From Pontixanthobacter gangjinensis (lineage in GTDB: Bacteria; Pseudomonadota; Alphaproteobacteria; Sphingomonadales; Sphingomonadaceae): a stretch of DNA of 64,000 bases. This document shows, one piece after another, positions 1 to 8,590 of the stretch. The position numbers and the translations under genes are program-made. Within the stretch, counting starts at the first letter, position 1. Each line of letters begins with the position of its first letter. Location of the stretch: assembly GCF_009827545.1 (NCBI RefSeq), contig NZ_WTYS01000001.1:955772-1019771 (forward strand), in the 5' to 3' direction. The notes under the pieces were generated by a model. The model searched no databases, was not told where the DNA came from, and was given only the letters and a program-made list of their open reading frames with translations.

Positions 1-3
1 AAC

Positions 4-2214
4 ATGTCATTCAAACGATTGATCCTCGAATGGGCAATTCTGCTCGCTTGTGCTTGCGGATTGGCTGTGCTGGCTCTCTCCGCGCAGGTGACCAACCGGA
101 TGGACGGGCGGCTGCTCGATTTTTCGACTTGGCTGGCGAATGGACCGGTCAGCGATGACATCGTCATTGTCGCGATCGATGATTACAGCTTAAACCGGAT
201 TGGCGCATGGCCTTGGTCGCGCCAAACGCATGCCCAGCTCGTAAGAGAGCTTGATGAAGCGGGCGCACAGTCAATTCTATTCGATGTGCTATTTTTGGAG
301 CCGACGGAAGCCAAAGCCGATACCGCCTTGGCAAATGCGATCAGGGATTCTGGCAAGGTCATTCTACCGCACACTTTTGCCGCACAGGAAAATTCCGAAA
401 ACAACGTTGCGGTCGCCTATCCCTTGGAAATTCTGCGCGCACCTGCGCTGGCGGTTGGGCATGTCTATACTGAACCCGATCAGGATGGGATATTGCGGCG
501 GTTCGACCTCGCTTTGCAATCAGGCGATGATGTTTTTCTGCAATTCGCAATGGCTGCTTTGCAAGCTGGCAGTGCCGATGAAGATGATCCACCTGGCAAA
601 AGCGCAGGCGCAAATGTGCCGAAGCGCAAAGCCATAGTGCCGTTCAATCCGGCGGGAAGTTATGCAGTTATTCCCGCTGCCAACATATTGGATTCCGATA
701 TTCCGCGCGGCTTTCTCGAAGGCAAGACTATCATAATCGGGGCAATTGCGCCGGGCTTGAGCGACCGATATTTTGTTCCGTCGGGGCGTGTTGAAATTAT
801 GTCTGGTGTGGAAACGCAGGCAAATTTGCTGGCGGCGATCAAGCAAGGCAATCTGATTTACGAAGCAGATAGCAGGTGGCCATTAGCGCTCAGTTTGTTG
901 GCGATCCTCGCGCAGTTCTTGGCATTTTGGCGCTTGAATCCGCGCCGTGGCCTCTACGCAACAGTGGCATTGATCATTGCCATGCTGACGCTTTCGGTCG
1001 GCCTCGTGGTCGCCGCAGGCGTCTGGATTCCGGTCGCGACCGCCGCGGTGGTTATGTTGCTTGCCTACCCTTTATGGAGTTGGCGCCGCTTGACCACTGT
1101 CAGCGAGTATCTTGACCGAGAGGCAGGCCGATTGCCGCATCAACTGCCAGAGAACACCGAGGCTGGAGGGTTTGATATTATTGCCCAACAAGTGGACCGG
1201 ATGCGTAAATTGATCAGCAGCGTATCTGATTCTTTCACCTTCTTGCAGCAAGTTATCGAACTGGCACCTGATGCGATTATCGTACTGGACCGCGATGGTG
1301 TTGTTCAAATGATGAATCAAAAAGCAGACTTATTGTTCACCGAATGGGATTTGGCGGACAGGCCCGCATTTGGCGAAGTTGTCCTGCTGGCCAATGCCAT
1401 CATTGACAATGAAAAAGGCGAACTGACTAGCAAGGATGGCGATGTATTCTTGATGGCATCAGCCGATTTCGTCGCGAGTGATTCAGCGAAATCAGGACAG
1501 ATTGTCGCGCTAAGAGACATCTCGCAGATTCGCCGCCGCGAGACCGAGCGTGCCGAAATGCTCGAATTTCTTTCGCACGATATGCGCACCCCGCAGGTCG
1601 CAATCATCGGCTTGACCAAAGGCGCGGCCAGCGATGCAGTGGGCAATGACAGGTTGAGGAGAATTCGCACGCAGGCAGAACGGACGTTGAAGCTGGCCGA
1701 TGATTTCGTGCAATTGGCGCGGCTTGAGGAGGCTGCACTGTATTTTGAGGATACCGACCTGTCAGCTTTGGCAGAGGAGGCATGTGACCGGGCTTATTCG
1801 CTCGCGAAGAAGAAGGGCATCACGGTAACGCAAGAGCTTTCCGAGATGCCGGTTTTTGCATGGGTCGAAGCATCGTTAATTGCCCGTTTGCTCGACAATC
1901 TGCTGGGTAACGCGATCAAATATTCACCGGGTAAGTCGGTGGTTATGCTATCTGTTCGTGAAATGGATGACGAGAATGTCGTCTTGGCTGTCAGCGATGA
2001 AGGCCCCGGCTTGCCAACGGAGCGTTTGGCAGATCCGTTTGCCCGGTTCGGTGCGCATGAAACCAAAGCCGGCCCAAGCGCCGGTCTGGGACTGACCTTT
2101 GTTCAGCGCACTGTGCAGAAGCATCATGGCACCATTGAAGTCGTAAGCCATTCTACCACCGGCACCAAATTCTCGATCGAATTGCCTAAAAATGCGCCGG
2201 GCGAGCTCGGTTAG
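4..2214 (+). CDS. CHASE2-domain sensor histidine kinase
   Basis: A 736-residue membrane sensor kinase. An N-terminal membrane anchor (about residues 9-27) is followed by a periplasmic CHASE2 sensor (about 30-285), two or three membrane helices (about 290-360), a PAS-like segment (about 410-500), a HisKA domain with the phospho-acceptor in LSHDMRTP (His525), and a HATPase domain with N box (DNLLGNAIKYSP), G1 box (DEGPGLP) and G2 box (GLGLTF). CHASE2 binds an unidentified extracytoplasmic signal. The ATG lies three bases from the window edge, so its ribosome site and any upstream operon partner are not visible. An OmpR-type regulator at 2806-3504 lies nearby in convergent orientation and is a plausible but unproven partner. 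Family call is firm; the stimulus is unknown. Confidence 0.93.
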   Translation: MSFKRLILEWAILLACACGLAVLALSAQVTNRMDGRLLDFSTWLANGPVSDDIVIVAIDDYSLNRIGAWPWSRQTHAQLVRELDEAGAQSILFDVLFLEPTEAKADTALANAIRDSGKVILPHTFAAQENSENNVAVAYPLEILRAPALAVGHVYTEPDQDGILRRFDLALQSGDDVFLQFAMAALQAGSADEDDPPGKSAGANVPKRKAIVPFNPAGSYAVIPAANILDSDIPRGFLEGKTIIIGAIAPGLSDRYFVPSGRVEIMSGVETQANLLAAIKQGNLIYEADSRWPLALSLLAILAQFLAFWRLNPRRGLYATVALIIAMLTLSVGLVVAAGVWIPVATAAVVMLLAYPLWSWRRLTTVSEYLDREAGRLPHQLPENTEAGGFDIIAQQVDRMRKLISSVSDSFTFLQQVIELAPDAIIVLDRDGVVQMMNQKADLLFTEWDLADRPAFGEVVLLANAIIDNEKGELTSKDGDVFLMASADFVASDSAKSGQIVALRDISQIRRRETERAEMLEFLSHDMRTPQVAIIGLTKGAASDAVGNDRLRRIRTQAERTLKLADDFVQLARLEEAALYFEDTDLSALAEEACDRAYSLAKKKGITVTQELSEMPVFAWVEASLIARLLDNLLGNAIKYSPGKSVVMLSVREMDDENVVLAVSDEGPGLPTERLADPFARFGAHETKAGPSAGLGLTFVQRTVQKHHGTIEVVSHSTTGTKFSIELPKNAPGELG

Positions 2215-2768
2215 CCTTGGGATTTTGCCATTGCGTCGCTAACAAGCTTGTCCGCCAATTCATTGGCCGCTTCTTCGGTTACGTCGCAACCAATGCTTTC
2301 AGCTGAGCCGCGATACGACAATTTGCCATTACTAATACGAAACATGGCCAATGTGGCGCGTAGCCGAACAGGCTTGCATTCATCAAATCTGCGAGCTTTG
2401 CGCGGTGCGGAGACCCAGATTGTCTCGTTAGACGCGTTGGTAACAGCATCGGCATCGACCATGCCCAAATCTGCCCGCCTAACCGAAAATGCATAATCGG
2501 CGATAATGCCTGCTGTATCTTCGATAGGGACTGCGTGTTCCTGGAACGATTGGCGCAATGCGGCTTCAAACATGGTGTGCTGCGGCCCCTCATCGCCAGA
2601 GAAATGCAGCCGAATTGCTGCTTTCTGAACTGGATCTAAAGTCGAGGATACAATCGCTGCTGGGGATGCCACAGCGCACGCTTGAATTGCCGGCAATGCA
2701 AGCAACAGGGTTGCCGCCCCATATAATCTGTTCGCCAGTTCGCGACCCGCGGGATAATCCTTGGCCAT
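2211..2768 (-). CDS. Exported protein of unknown function
   Basis: A 185-residue protein that I do not recognise. After a short basic start it has a hydrophobic stretch (about residues 16-34, ending AIQACAVASPA) that looks like a Sec signal peptide. It could be a lipoprotein at Cys31, but the glutamine before Ala-Cys fits a lipobox poorly. The mature part is mixed alpha/beta with no catalytic motif I can name; Cys128 and Cys160 (approximate) could form a disulfide. It starts 37 bases after the response regulator gene on the same strand, so the two are probably co-transcribed. Its stop overlaps the convergent kinase stop by four bases. A GAGG element lies about 10 bases before the ATG. Confidence 0.75.
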   Translation of the reverse strand: MAKDYPAGRELANRLYGAATLLLALPAIQACAVASPAAIVSSTLDPVQKAAIRLHFSGDEGPQHTMFEAALRQSFQEHAVPIEDTAGIIADYAFSVRRADLGMVDADAVTNASNETIWVSAPRKARRFDECKPVRLRATLAMFRISNGKLSYRGSAESIGCDVTEEAANELADKLVSDAMAKSQG

Positions 2769-2805
2769 TCGACATGGTCCTCATTGCGCTAAGACTTTGC
2801 CAGTC

Positions 2806-3504
2806 TCAGTCCTCGTCGAATTCTGAGTATTTGTCCATCCTGTAGCCGAAACCGAACACGGTTTGGATCGCATAGCCATTTTGCGGGCGCAGGCCCAATT
2901 TTGAACGCACGCGGGAGACATGCATATCGAGCGTGCGAGTTTCAACGTCGATCGAACCGCCCCAGATTTGCGAGAATATATAGCTACGCGATAGAGGGCG
3001 ATTGAGATTTTCAAAGAACAGCAGCGCCAAGCTGAATTCTTTGCTGGTCAATTTGACAGGTTCGCCATCATGTTCGATGATTTGTTTGAGCCGGTCGATC
3101 TTGAAATCCGCAAATTCCGCAAACCGATCAGGCTTTTCGCGAACTATTTTCCGTCCGGCGGCTTCAATTCGCGCCAAAATGACTTCGCTGCTTTCGGGCT
3201 TGATGATGTAGTCGGTCGCGCCAAGTTCCAGACCTTTAACCACGTCGCTTTTCCCGGCCCGGCTCGTAATCAGAATAAAAGCCGGCGGATGTTCAATCGC
3301 ATCTTTCGCCCATTTCAGCACATCCACACCTGTCGAACCGGGCATGTTCCAATCGGCAACCACTACGTCAAATGTCTCGCGCTTGAGCGCGACGATTAAA
3401 TCGTTCCCGTTACGATATTTATCGAACTGATGGCCCGTTCCCTCCAATACGGAGGCGAGCTGTTCCAGAATCTCCAGATCATCGTCTGCAATTGCTATGC
3501 GCAT
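2806..3504 (-). CDS. OmpR-family two-component response regulator
   Basis: A 232-residue DNA-binding response regulator. The receiver domain (about 1-120) has the acidic pair at residues 7-9, phospho-acceptor Asp51 in VVADWNMPG, and the conserved threonine/serine and lysine in ILITSRAG and DYIIKP. The C-terminal winged helix (about 135-228) is of the OmpR/PhoB class, with TSKEFSLALLF and RTLDMHVSRVRSKLG. The gene is divergent from the secreted protease at 3729 and precedes the small exported protein at 2211. Four TTTTACA-like repeats in its 5' region (3539-3621) could be binding sites for it. Likely partner kinase: the CHASE2 protein at 4-2214. Confidence 0.93.
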   Translation of the reverse strand: MRIAIADDDLEILEQLASVLEGTGHQFDKYRNGNDLIVALKRETFDVVVADWNMPGSTGVDVLKWAKDAIEHPPAFILITSRAGKSDVVKGLELGATDYIIKPESSEVILARIEAAGRKIVREKPDRFAEFADFKIDRLKQIIEHDGEPVKLTSKEFSLALLFFENLNRPLSRSYIFSQIWGGSIDVETRTLDMHVSRVRSKLGLRPQNGYAIQTVFGFGYRMDKYSEFDED

Positions 3505-3538
3505 TGTTTGTCCCCTCGAACGATAGTCATACTTTATT

Positions 3539-3621
3539 TTTTACAACCATATTTTACATTCTCTTTGCCGTAATGAAGCTGAATCGCCAGCCATCTTTTC
3601 CGAATTTTACAAGTGTTTACT
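3539..3621. promoter_or_regulatory. TTTTACA repeats between divergent regulator and protease genes
   Basis: The AT-rich 224-base intergenic region holds TTTTACA at 3539-3545, 3552-3558 and 3605-3611 and GTTTACT at 3615-3621. The pairs are about 13 and 11 bases apart, close to the direct-repeat spacing used by OmpR/PhoB-type regulators. Autoregulation by the adjacent regulator and control of the protease gene are inferences; no -35/-10 pair is clear. Confidence 0.35.
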
Positions 3622-3728
3622 GAAAGGGTTTTGGTCTGGTTGCTGGTCAGATTGCGTTGAACAAAATCAATTGCAAATCAGCTGCGCAGAACACCTTGAT
3701 TGTGTAATGCAGGGTGGGGGAGAAAAAG

Positions 3729-5636
3729 ATGAGGTTTTTGTTATCGATAGGAGTGGCGGCTTGTGCGATGGCCGCTTCGTCCATTCCCGGGCGAGCTCAA
3801 GATGATGTTGCCGCTCAGGACCTTGTTGTGCCAGTGCCGAAGACGGGAATCGTCAGAGTGCGCCTGGCTAGTGATATTGGCAATGAAACTGCTGCGATAA
3901 GAACCGCTCTGGCACGCCATGACGGATGGGAAATTGCTGAACCAGCGGACTATGAAATCATCCGTGATCCCGAATTCTATCCCGATATTGTACTGGTCCC
4001 TATAAAGCGCGAAGGCCGCGGGATCGCCCCGGCGTATGACGAGCGCTTTCACCGTGCGGGCACGATGGAGGTCACTGAAGTTTTGGGATATTTTGCTGAT
4101 CTGGTTAATCAGCAATATGGGTGGGCTTCGAACGTCCCCGAGCCAATCTATCTGGGGAGTCCTGACGAGCCAGATTTTGACGAAAGATTTGACAGTTTTG
4201 CTGGACCGATAGCGTCCAGAGCAAGCCTATTGGATCTTGAAAGCAAGTCCGATAATCAATCAACAACGGTCTGCGTCAGCCTGGAAGCGCCACCCGCCGG
4301 ATATTGTTCGTTCCCTTCGGCGCGTGGATTGATGGAGGTACCAAGGGGTGCGAATATCACCGTAACGGTCAAACAGAGTTGGGCCTTGGACCGCAATGTT
4401 CACACGCTTGCTCTTGCGCCGGATAACAGCGTTAGTCTGCTTTTCTCTAGCGAGGCTCTACAGCCTTCGTTAGCAATTAGCGAAGATTTCAGCTCAGAAG
4501 CGATCATCGATAATGGTTCGGCCCCGGTGATCTTCAATCAACTGGGCTTGTACAGAATCATCACCATCGCCAGTGAACATCCGCTTAACCCATTGATTTT
4601 CAGTCATGATACTCGGGTCGCAATTCCGCCCAGTCTTTGTCAAAATTCTCTGGAGCGGCTGCTGTGCAAAAGCCTGTTTGGCAACGCAATCGAGCAGTCT
4701 GAACAGGCATATCTGGGGGCAACCGATGTTGCGGTGACCGATGTCTATTCTACCGAACCGATCAGACCTACTGCTTATATTATAAACGGATTTCCTGTGA
4801 GCCGCCGTGACGGCTTGTGGCAAGTGCAATTGTTCCGTCCGGTCAGAGGCACTCCGATGGGGCGATCAGGCAAGCGCCAAGGCAATGCCCACCGAATGAA
4901 TTTTGAAAAGGCGCATCATTGCGGTGGTTCGTATATCGGTGATGGCTTCATCGTCACTGCGGCGCATTGTGTAAGAAATGAACCGCTTGGCAATGCCAAA
5001 CCGGACATGTTTGTGCGGATGGGCACGCTCGATATCGCAAGCGGCGGTGTTACCTTCGGCATTGATTCGATTGTCGTGCATTCCGGGTATCGAAAGACGC
5101 CGGATTATGACGATATCGCTTTGGTGCGGATAAACCCGGATCAAATGGGCGCTGTTGAAAGTCTGGTCAGCCAGGGCAAGCTCGCCCCGATCGACTACCG
5201 TGCAGCAAGCGTGAGCAGAGGTTCCAAATTACTGGTGACGGGATGGGGCTTCACGGGTCGGACTCGGGACAATGATATTCTCGATATCAATGATAACACC
5301 CAGCGTAGCCCGCGTTATCTTGAAGGTGCAGAACTCACTTCTCAAAGCAATTCTCGATGCTCTCAAGTGACCACCTATTCCGGGTACAGCCTCACGAATA
5401 TTGTCTGCGCCTCTAGTCCGGGCGCATTCAAGGACGCTTGTTACAAGGATAGCGGAGGGCCGCTAACGCGCCGGAGAGGTGATGGACGTGTTCTGGTCGG
5501 TATAGTATCGGCAGGAAATGGCTGCGCCATTACGCGCGGTGCGCCGGGGATCTATACGGCAGTCTTGCCCTACCAATCGTGGATCGATCGAGCAAAAGCG
5601 GGGACGCGCAGGAACAGCCGCGTATTCGTTCGTTAA
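3729..5636 (+). CDS. Secreted trypsin-like (S1) serine protease with long N-terminal region
   Basis: About 635 residues. I place the start at the ATG at 3729, preceded by a GGGGGAG site, rather than at the GTG at 3714. It opens with a signal peptide (MRFLLSIGVAACAMAASS...). Residues about 25-330 match no family I recognise. The C-terminal third is a chymotrypsin-fold protease with the full triad: His413 in VTAAHC, Asp462 in DDIALV and Ser575 in KDSGGPL; the residue before Asp574 is Lys where most relatives have Gly. Paired cysteines flank the His and Ser loops as in trypsin. The protein is probably periplasmic or secreted. The N-terminal part may be a binding or pro-domain. A GC-rich hairpin follows the stop. 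Confidence 0.88.
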   Translation: MRFLLSIGVAACAMAASSIPGRAQDDVAAQDLVVPVPKTGIVRVRLASDIGNETAAIRTALARHDGWEIAEPADYEIIRDPEFYPDIVLVPIKREGRGIAPAYDERFHRAGTMEVTEVLGYFADLVNQQYGWASNVPEPIYLGSPDEPDFDERFDSFAGPIASRASLLDLESKSDNQSTTVCVSLEAPPAGYCSFPSARGLMEVPRGANITVTVKQSWALDRNVHTLALAPDNSVSLLFSSEALQPSLAISEDFSSEAIIDNGSAPVIFNQLGLYRIITIASEHPLNPLIFSHDTRVAIPPSLCQNSLERLLCKSLFGNAIEQSEQAYLGATDVAVTDVYSTEPIRPTAYIINGFPVSRRDGLWQVQLFRPVRGTPMGRSGKRQGNAHRMNFEKAHHCGGSYIGDGFIVTAAHCVRNEPLGNAKPDMFVRMGTLDIASGGVTFGIDSIVVHSGYRKTPDYDDIALVRINPDQMGAVESLVSQGKLAPIDYRAASVSRGSKLLVTGWGFTGRTRDNDILDINDNTQRSPRYLEGAELTSQSNSRCSQVTTYSGYSLTNIVCASSPGAFKDACYKDSGGPLTRRRGDGRVLVGIVSAGNGCAITRGAPGIYTAVLPYQSWIDRAKAGTRRNSRVFVR

Positions 5637-5640
5637 ATCA

Positions 5641-5660
5641 CCGCCGGAACACTCCGGCGG
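5641..5660. terminator. GC-rich hairpin between convergent genes
   Basis: A perfect 7-bp stem (CCGCCGG / CCGGCGG) with a 6-base loop lies five bases after the protease stop and before the 3' end of the minus-strand lipoprotein gene. It lacks a long U tract on either side, so it is a weak or bidirectional terminator candidate. Confidence 0.45.
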
Positions 5661-5685
5661 CAATCTAAACAGGTTCTATAGCGGT

Positions 5686-5928
5686 CTAGTCGCCAATTCG
5701 GTCATCGGGACCGGTGCGTTCGCCTTCATCAACTTCCTCTTCCGAGGTCATTTCTTCTTCCCCGGCAGGCTCGGCAGGCTCGGCAGTTGCGGCATCAGGG
5801 GCATCTTCTTCCGCAGGCATTTCTGCCTCGGTCGTTTCTGCTTCCGCTGCTTCCTCTTGTTCGGGGGTGCAGCCAGCCATCATCAGGGCAGCGCCCGCCG
5901 CAATTCCCGCCATTCCAAATTTACGCAT
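5686..5928 (-). CDS. Small acidic lipoprotein
   Basis: About 80 residues. An AGGAGA site six bases before the ATG at 5928 supports that start over the ATG at 5943. A basic start and hydrophobic segment end in a lipobox (LMMAGC), after which almost the whole mature chain is Glu, Ala, Asp and Pro in a low-complexity pattern. It is probably lipid-anchored in the periplasm and intrinsically disordered. No function can be assigned. It begins 26 bases after the TIR-TPR gene on the same strand, so co-transcription is likely. Confidence 0.72.
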   Translation of the reverse strand: MRKFGMAGIAAGAALMMAGCTPEQEEAAEAETTEAEMPAEEDAPDAATAEPAEPAGEEEMTSEEEVDEGERTGPDDRIGD

Positions 5929-5954
5929 ATCCATTCTCCTCATTGTTGAACGCG

Positions 5955-7892
5955 TTATTTTGTGAAACCCATTTTTCTGATTACGTTGTTATAGGCCGTT
6001 GTATCCCTGATCGGTTCGATTAGGGGGTCCCGGTATAGCTGGACCAGTCCGCTATCGCGCAGCCTCCATGCTTCCGCCAAAGCGGCCAATGCATCTTCTT
6101 TTCGGCCCCATTGACTGTATATCTGGGCATATTGATAGTTGCTCTTATCGCCAAATTCCGCCCTGAGTGTATCAAATTTGCGTTGCGCTTCCGCTTCGTC
6201 ACCGAGCCGGAAATCTGCGATTGCGGTACCAGTAAGGCGCCAGACGGACCGGCTTTCTCGTTCGAATGATGCCTTGGCTTCTGCCACTTTTCCCTGGGCC
6301 AGCTTCACCAGTCCGACCGAATAATGATAGCTTGAAAGCCCTTCCTGAATATCTTTTGCCTTCTCAAAGGCGATCAGTGCGTCATCATGCCGTGCTCCAT
6401 TATAGGCGATGTCGCCAATGGTTCGAAACGTGCGCGCATTGAGGGGGTCGAGCGATGCAGACAAATTGATCGCTTTGTTCGCACCGCCGTAATCCCCGAT
6501 GCGGGACCGGAAGATAGCATATCGGCTCAAGATATCGGCATCACCTGATCCCAATTCATAAGATGTTTGATAGGGGCCTCGTGCCTTCCCCATGTCCAAT
6601 TCACCCACTGCCAGCGCATATCCCAGCACCATATGACCATCGGGGAATTTGGGTGCAATCTCAACTGCTTTACGCCCTGCCAAGATGGCTTGATCGTAAA
6701 GCAAATCCCGCTGTTTTGGGGGCGCATAAAGATTGCCGATGATCCCCAATGCGCGGCTGCGTCCTGCATGTGCGGCAGCATAATTTGCATCAATGGCAAT
6801 CGCTTCGTCAAACTTGGCAAGCGCTTGCCGATCGCTGTTTTCGTCTATTCCAGCATCGTATAATTCGCGTCCCTGCAGGAATGCTTCATAGGCAGCGATG
6901 TTTTCGGTGCCGCCGACTTCCGTGCCCGAGGACGCGCCATCCATTTGCGTAGTCAGTGCTTGGGTTACTGCTGCTGCAATTGCGCGCTGGATCTCGAAAA
7001 TATCATCGAGAGCGCCGTCATAAGCAAGCGGCTCGATGCTAAATCCGGTGGCTCCATCTATCAATTCCGCCACGACGCGCACTTGATTGCCTGCACGCCT
7101 GACGGTCCCTTCGAGCAAATAGGCAACACCCAATTTTCTGCTTATGTCTTTGGCACCGCCGCCGTCCTTGTCTGCTGCGTCTGATGATGTCTGGGCGGAT
7201 ACTTTAAGCAACGGGTTTTGCGCCAATCGGCTCCGGACCTCCGCTGACAGACCTTGCGCGAAGTAGGTTTGTTCAGTGCCATCGCCTAATGAGGTGAATG
7301 GTAGGACCGCGATGCTGTTCTCATTTGGCTGGCTGCCGATGCCGCCATTCATCCAATATGCAAGTCCCGCTGCGCCAAGGATTGCGGTTCCGCCACCAAT
7401 TATTGCGTTCCGACGGGTAAGCGCCTTTTCCGGGCGATGTTCCATTCTAGGCGGGCGCTGTGAAAGCGCCGGACTGCCCCCTTGTACAGTGATGATCGAA
7501 TTAACCAGCCGGTCAAATTGAGGATCACCGGCCTTGGGCGATTTCTGCGATAGGTCGATGCATTGGAATTGGCCAAATCCGAGTGGTGGGTCTGTCTTGT
7601 CGATGGTAACCGGAACCAACCTGCCGCGGTCACGGCCATGCGTTGCTTCATCACGCACCCAGTGCGATTGAATCGAGGTTTTGGACCATATCACGACGAC
7701 TGCACTGGCTGTTTCAAGCGCTTCTTCGGTTACCAATCCGTACTTGGCGCCGCCTTCAATCAGGCCATCCCACCAAACTTCAATTCCGGAATCTTGCAGG
7801 GCTTTTATAATCGGCAGCGCAGCAGGTTGATCTTCGCGTGAATAACTTAGGAAAATATGATTGGCAGATGCCGGATGGTCGCTATTTTGCAT
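5955..7892 (-). CDS. TIR domain - TolB-like - TPR membrane protein
   Basis: A 645-residue multidomain protein. Residues about 11-130 form a TIR domain (HIFLSYSRED start). Glu82, in SIQSHWVRDE, sits where enzymatic TIR domains carry their catalytic glutamate. A single membrane helix follows (about 160-182). Residues about 190-315 resemble the TolB-like/FlgO-type domain common in TPR-linked signalling proteins (IAVLPFTSLG...FAQGLSAEV). TPR-type repeats fill about 325-620. This architecture would put TIR in the cytoplasm and the TPR part in the periplasm. TIR domains may be NAD-cleaving enzymes or adaptors; which applies here is not shown. It neighbours an ion channel and a SLOG-SLATT-like protein. 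Confidence 0.88.
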   Translation of the reverse strand: MQNSDHPASANHIFLSYSREDQPAALPIIKALQDSGIEVWWDGLIEGGAKYGLVTEEALETASAVVVIWSKTSIQSHWVRDEATHGRDRGRLVPVTIDKTDPPLGFGQFQCIDLSQKSPKAGDPQFDRLVNSIITVQGGSPALSQRPPRMEHRPEKALTRRNAIIGGGTAILGAAGLAYWMNGGIGSQPNENSIAVLPFTSLGDGTEQTYFAQGLSAEVRSRLAQNPLLKVSAQTSSDAADKDGGGAKDISRKLGVAYLLEGTVRRAGNQVRVVAELIDGATGFSIEPLAYDGALDDIFEIQRAIAAAVTQALTTQMDGASSGTEVGGTENIAAYEAFLQGRELYDAGIDENSDRQALAKFDEAIAIDANYAAAHAGRSRALGIIGNLYAPPKQRDLLYDQAILAGRKAVEIAPKFPDGHMVLGYALAVGELDMGKARGPYQTSYELGSGDADILSRYAIFRSRIGDYGGANKAINLSASLDPLNARTFRTIGDIAYNGARHDDALIAFEKAKDIQEGLSSYHYSVGLVKLAQGKVAEAKASFERESRSVWRLTGTAIADFRLGDEAEAQRKFDTLRAEFGDKSNYQYAQIYSQWGRKEDALAALAEAWRLRDSGLVQLYRDPLIEPIRDTTAYNNVIRKMGFTK

Positions 7893-8001
7893 TACAAGCG
7901 CTACCTCCCGCCATCGGTAAGAATTTCAAAGGAGCGACCCTTCGTTAGAGTTAACACCGTCACTTGCCGATTGAAACCCGGTTAATTGATTTCCTCCTAG
8001 C

Positions 8002-8445
8002 TTATTCGTCACCGTCTATTCTCCAAAGCCTCTCCATCATCAGATAGGTGAAGGATGCGCTCCACGCGATGAGAACCAGGCCGTTAAGCGCCTCAAATCC
8101 GGCAACAAGCCGGATTGACCCGAGCGGCACGATATCGCCAATTCCCAGTGTGGTGTAGCTTGCAATCGAGAAGTAGAAATGGTCCGCCAATGTCGCGTGA
8201 GAAGAGTGGACGGCACCTTGCAATCCACCGATTCCGGCCATGTCGATTGCAAGAAATGCCAAAGCATAGAGCAAGACTTCGAGCAGATGGGCGACGAACA
8301 GGCTGAAGGTGACAGTCAGCAGCGGCCATTTTAGTCTGCTTCCCTCATTCCTGATTTCTCGCGCCAAAAATTTGAGGATCGCGAAATGCATCACGAATGT
8401 CAGCGCGACCAAAGTCATCGCAATTAGAAAAGTGACTAGCAGCAT
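8002..8445 (-). CDS. Two-helix potassium-channel-type membrane protein
   Basis: About 147 residues from the ATG at 8445; a longer version begins at 8505, but its extra residues are polar and unconvincing. Three to four hydrophobic segments surround a pore loop with TTLGIGDIVPLG, a variant of the TVGYGD potassium selectivity filter in which Leu-Gly-Ile-Gly-Asp replaces Val-Gly-Tyr-Gly-Asp. This fits the Ion_trans_2 two-helix channel family. There is no regulatory RCK domain. The gene is divergent from the SLOG-SLATT-like gene at 8591 and may share its promoter region. Ion selectivity cannot be inferred with certainty because the filter is altered. Confidence 0.8.
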   Translation of the reverse strand: MLLVTFLIAMTLVALTFVMHFAILKFLAREIRNEGSRLKWPLLTVTFSLFVAHLLEVLLYALAFLAIDMAGIGGLQGAVHSSHATLADHFYFSIASYTTLGIGDIVPLGSIRLVAGFEALNGLVLIAWSASFTYLMMERLWRIDGDE

Positions 8446-8590
8446 ATTGGTTCGCCCCCGCTGTATCGATACGCCCGTAGAGTCTTTTTCCCGATGTAGC
8501 GTCATTTGTCACCTGACATCTGATTGCTCCACCAGCTATCCATGCTACAGTTTGGCAATGATGGGGCAGGGTGCATCGCGGGGGAATGGA

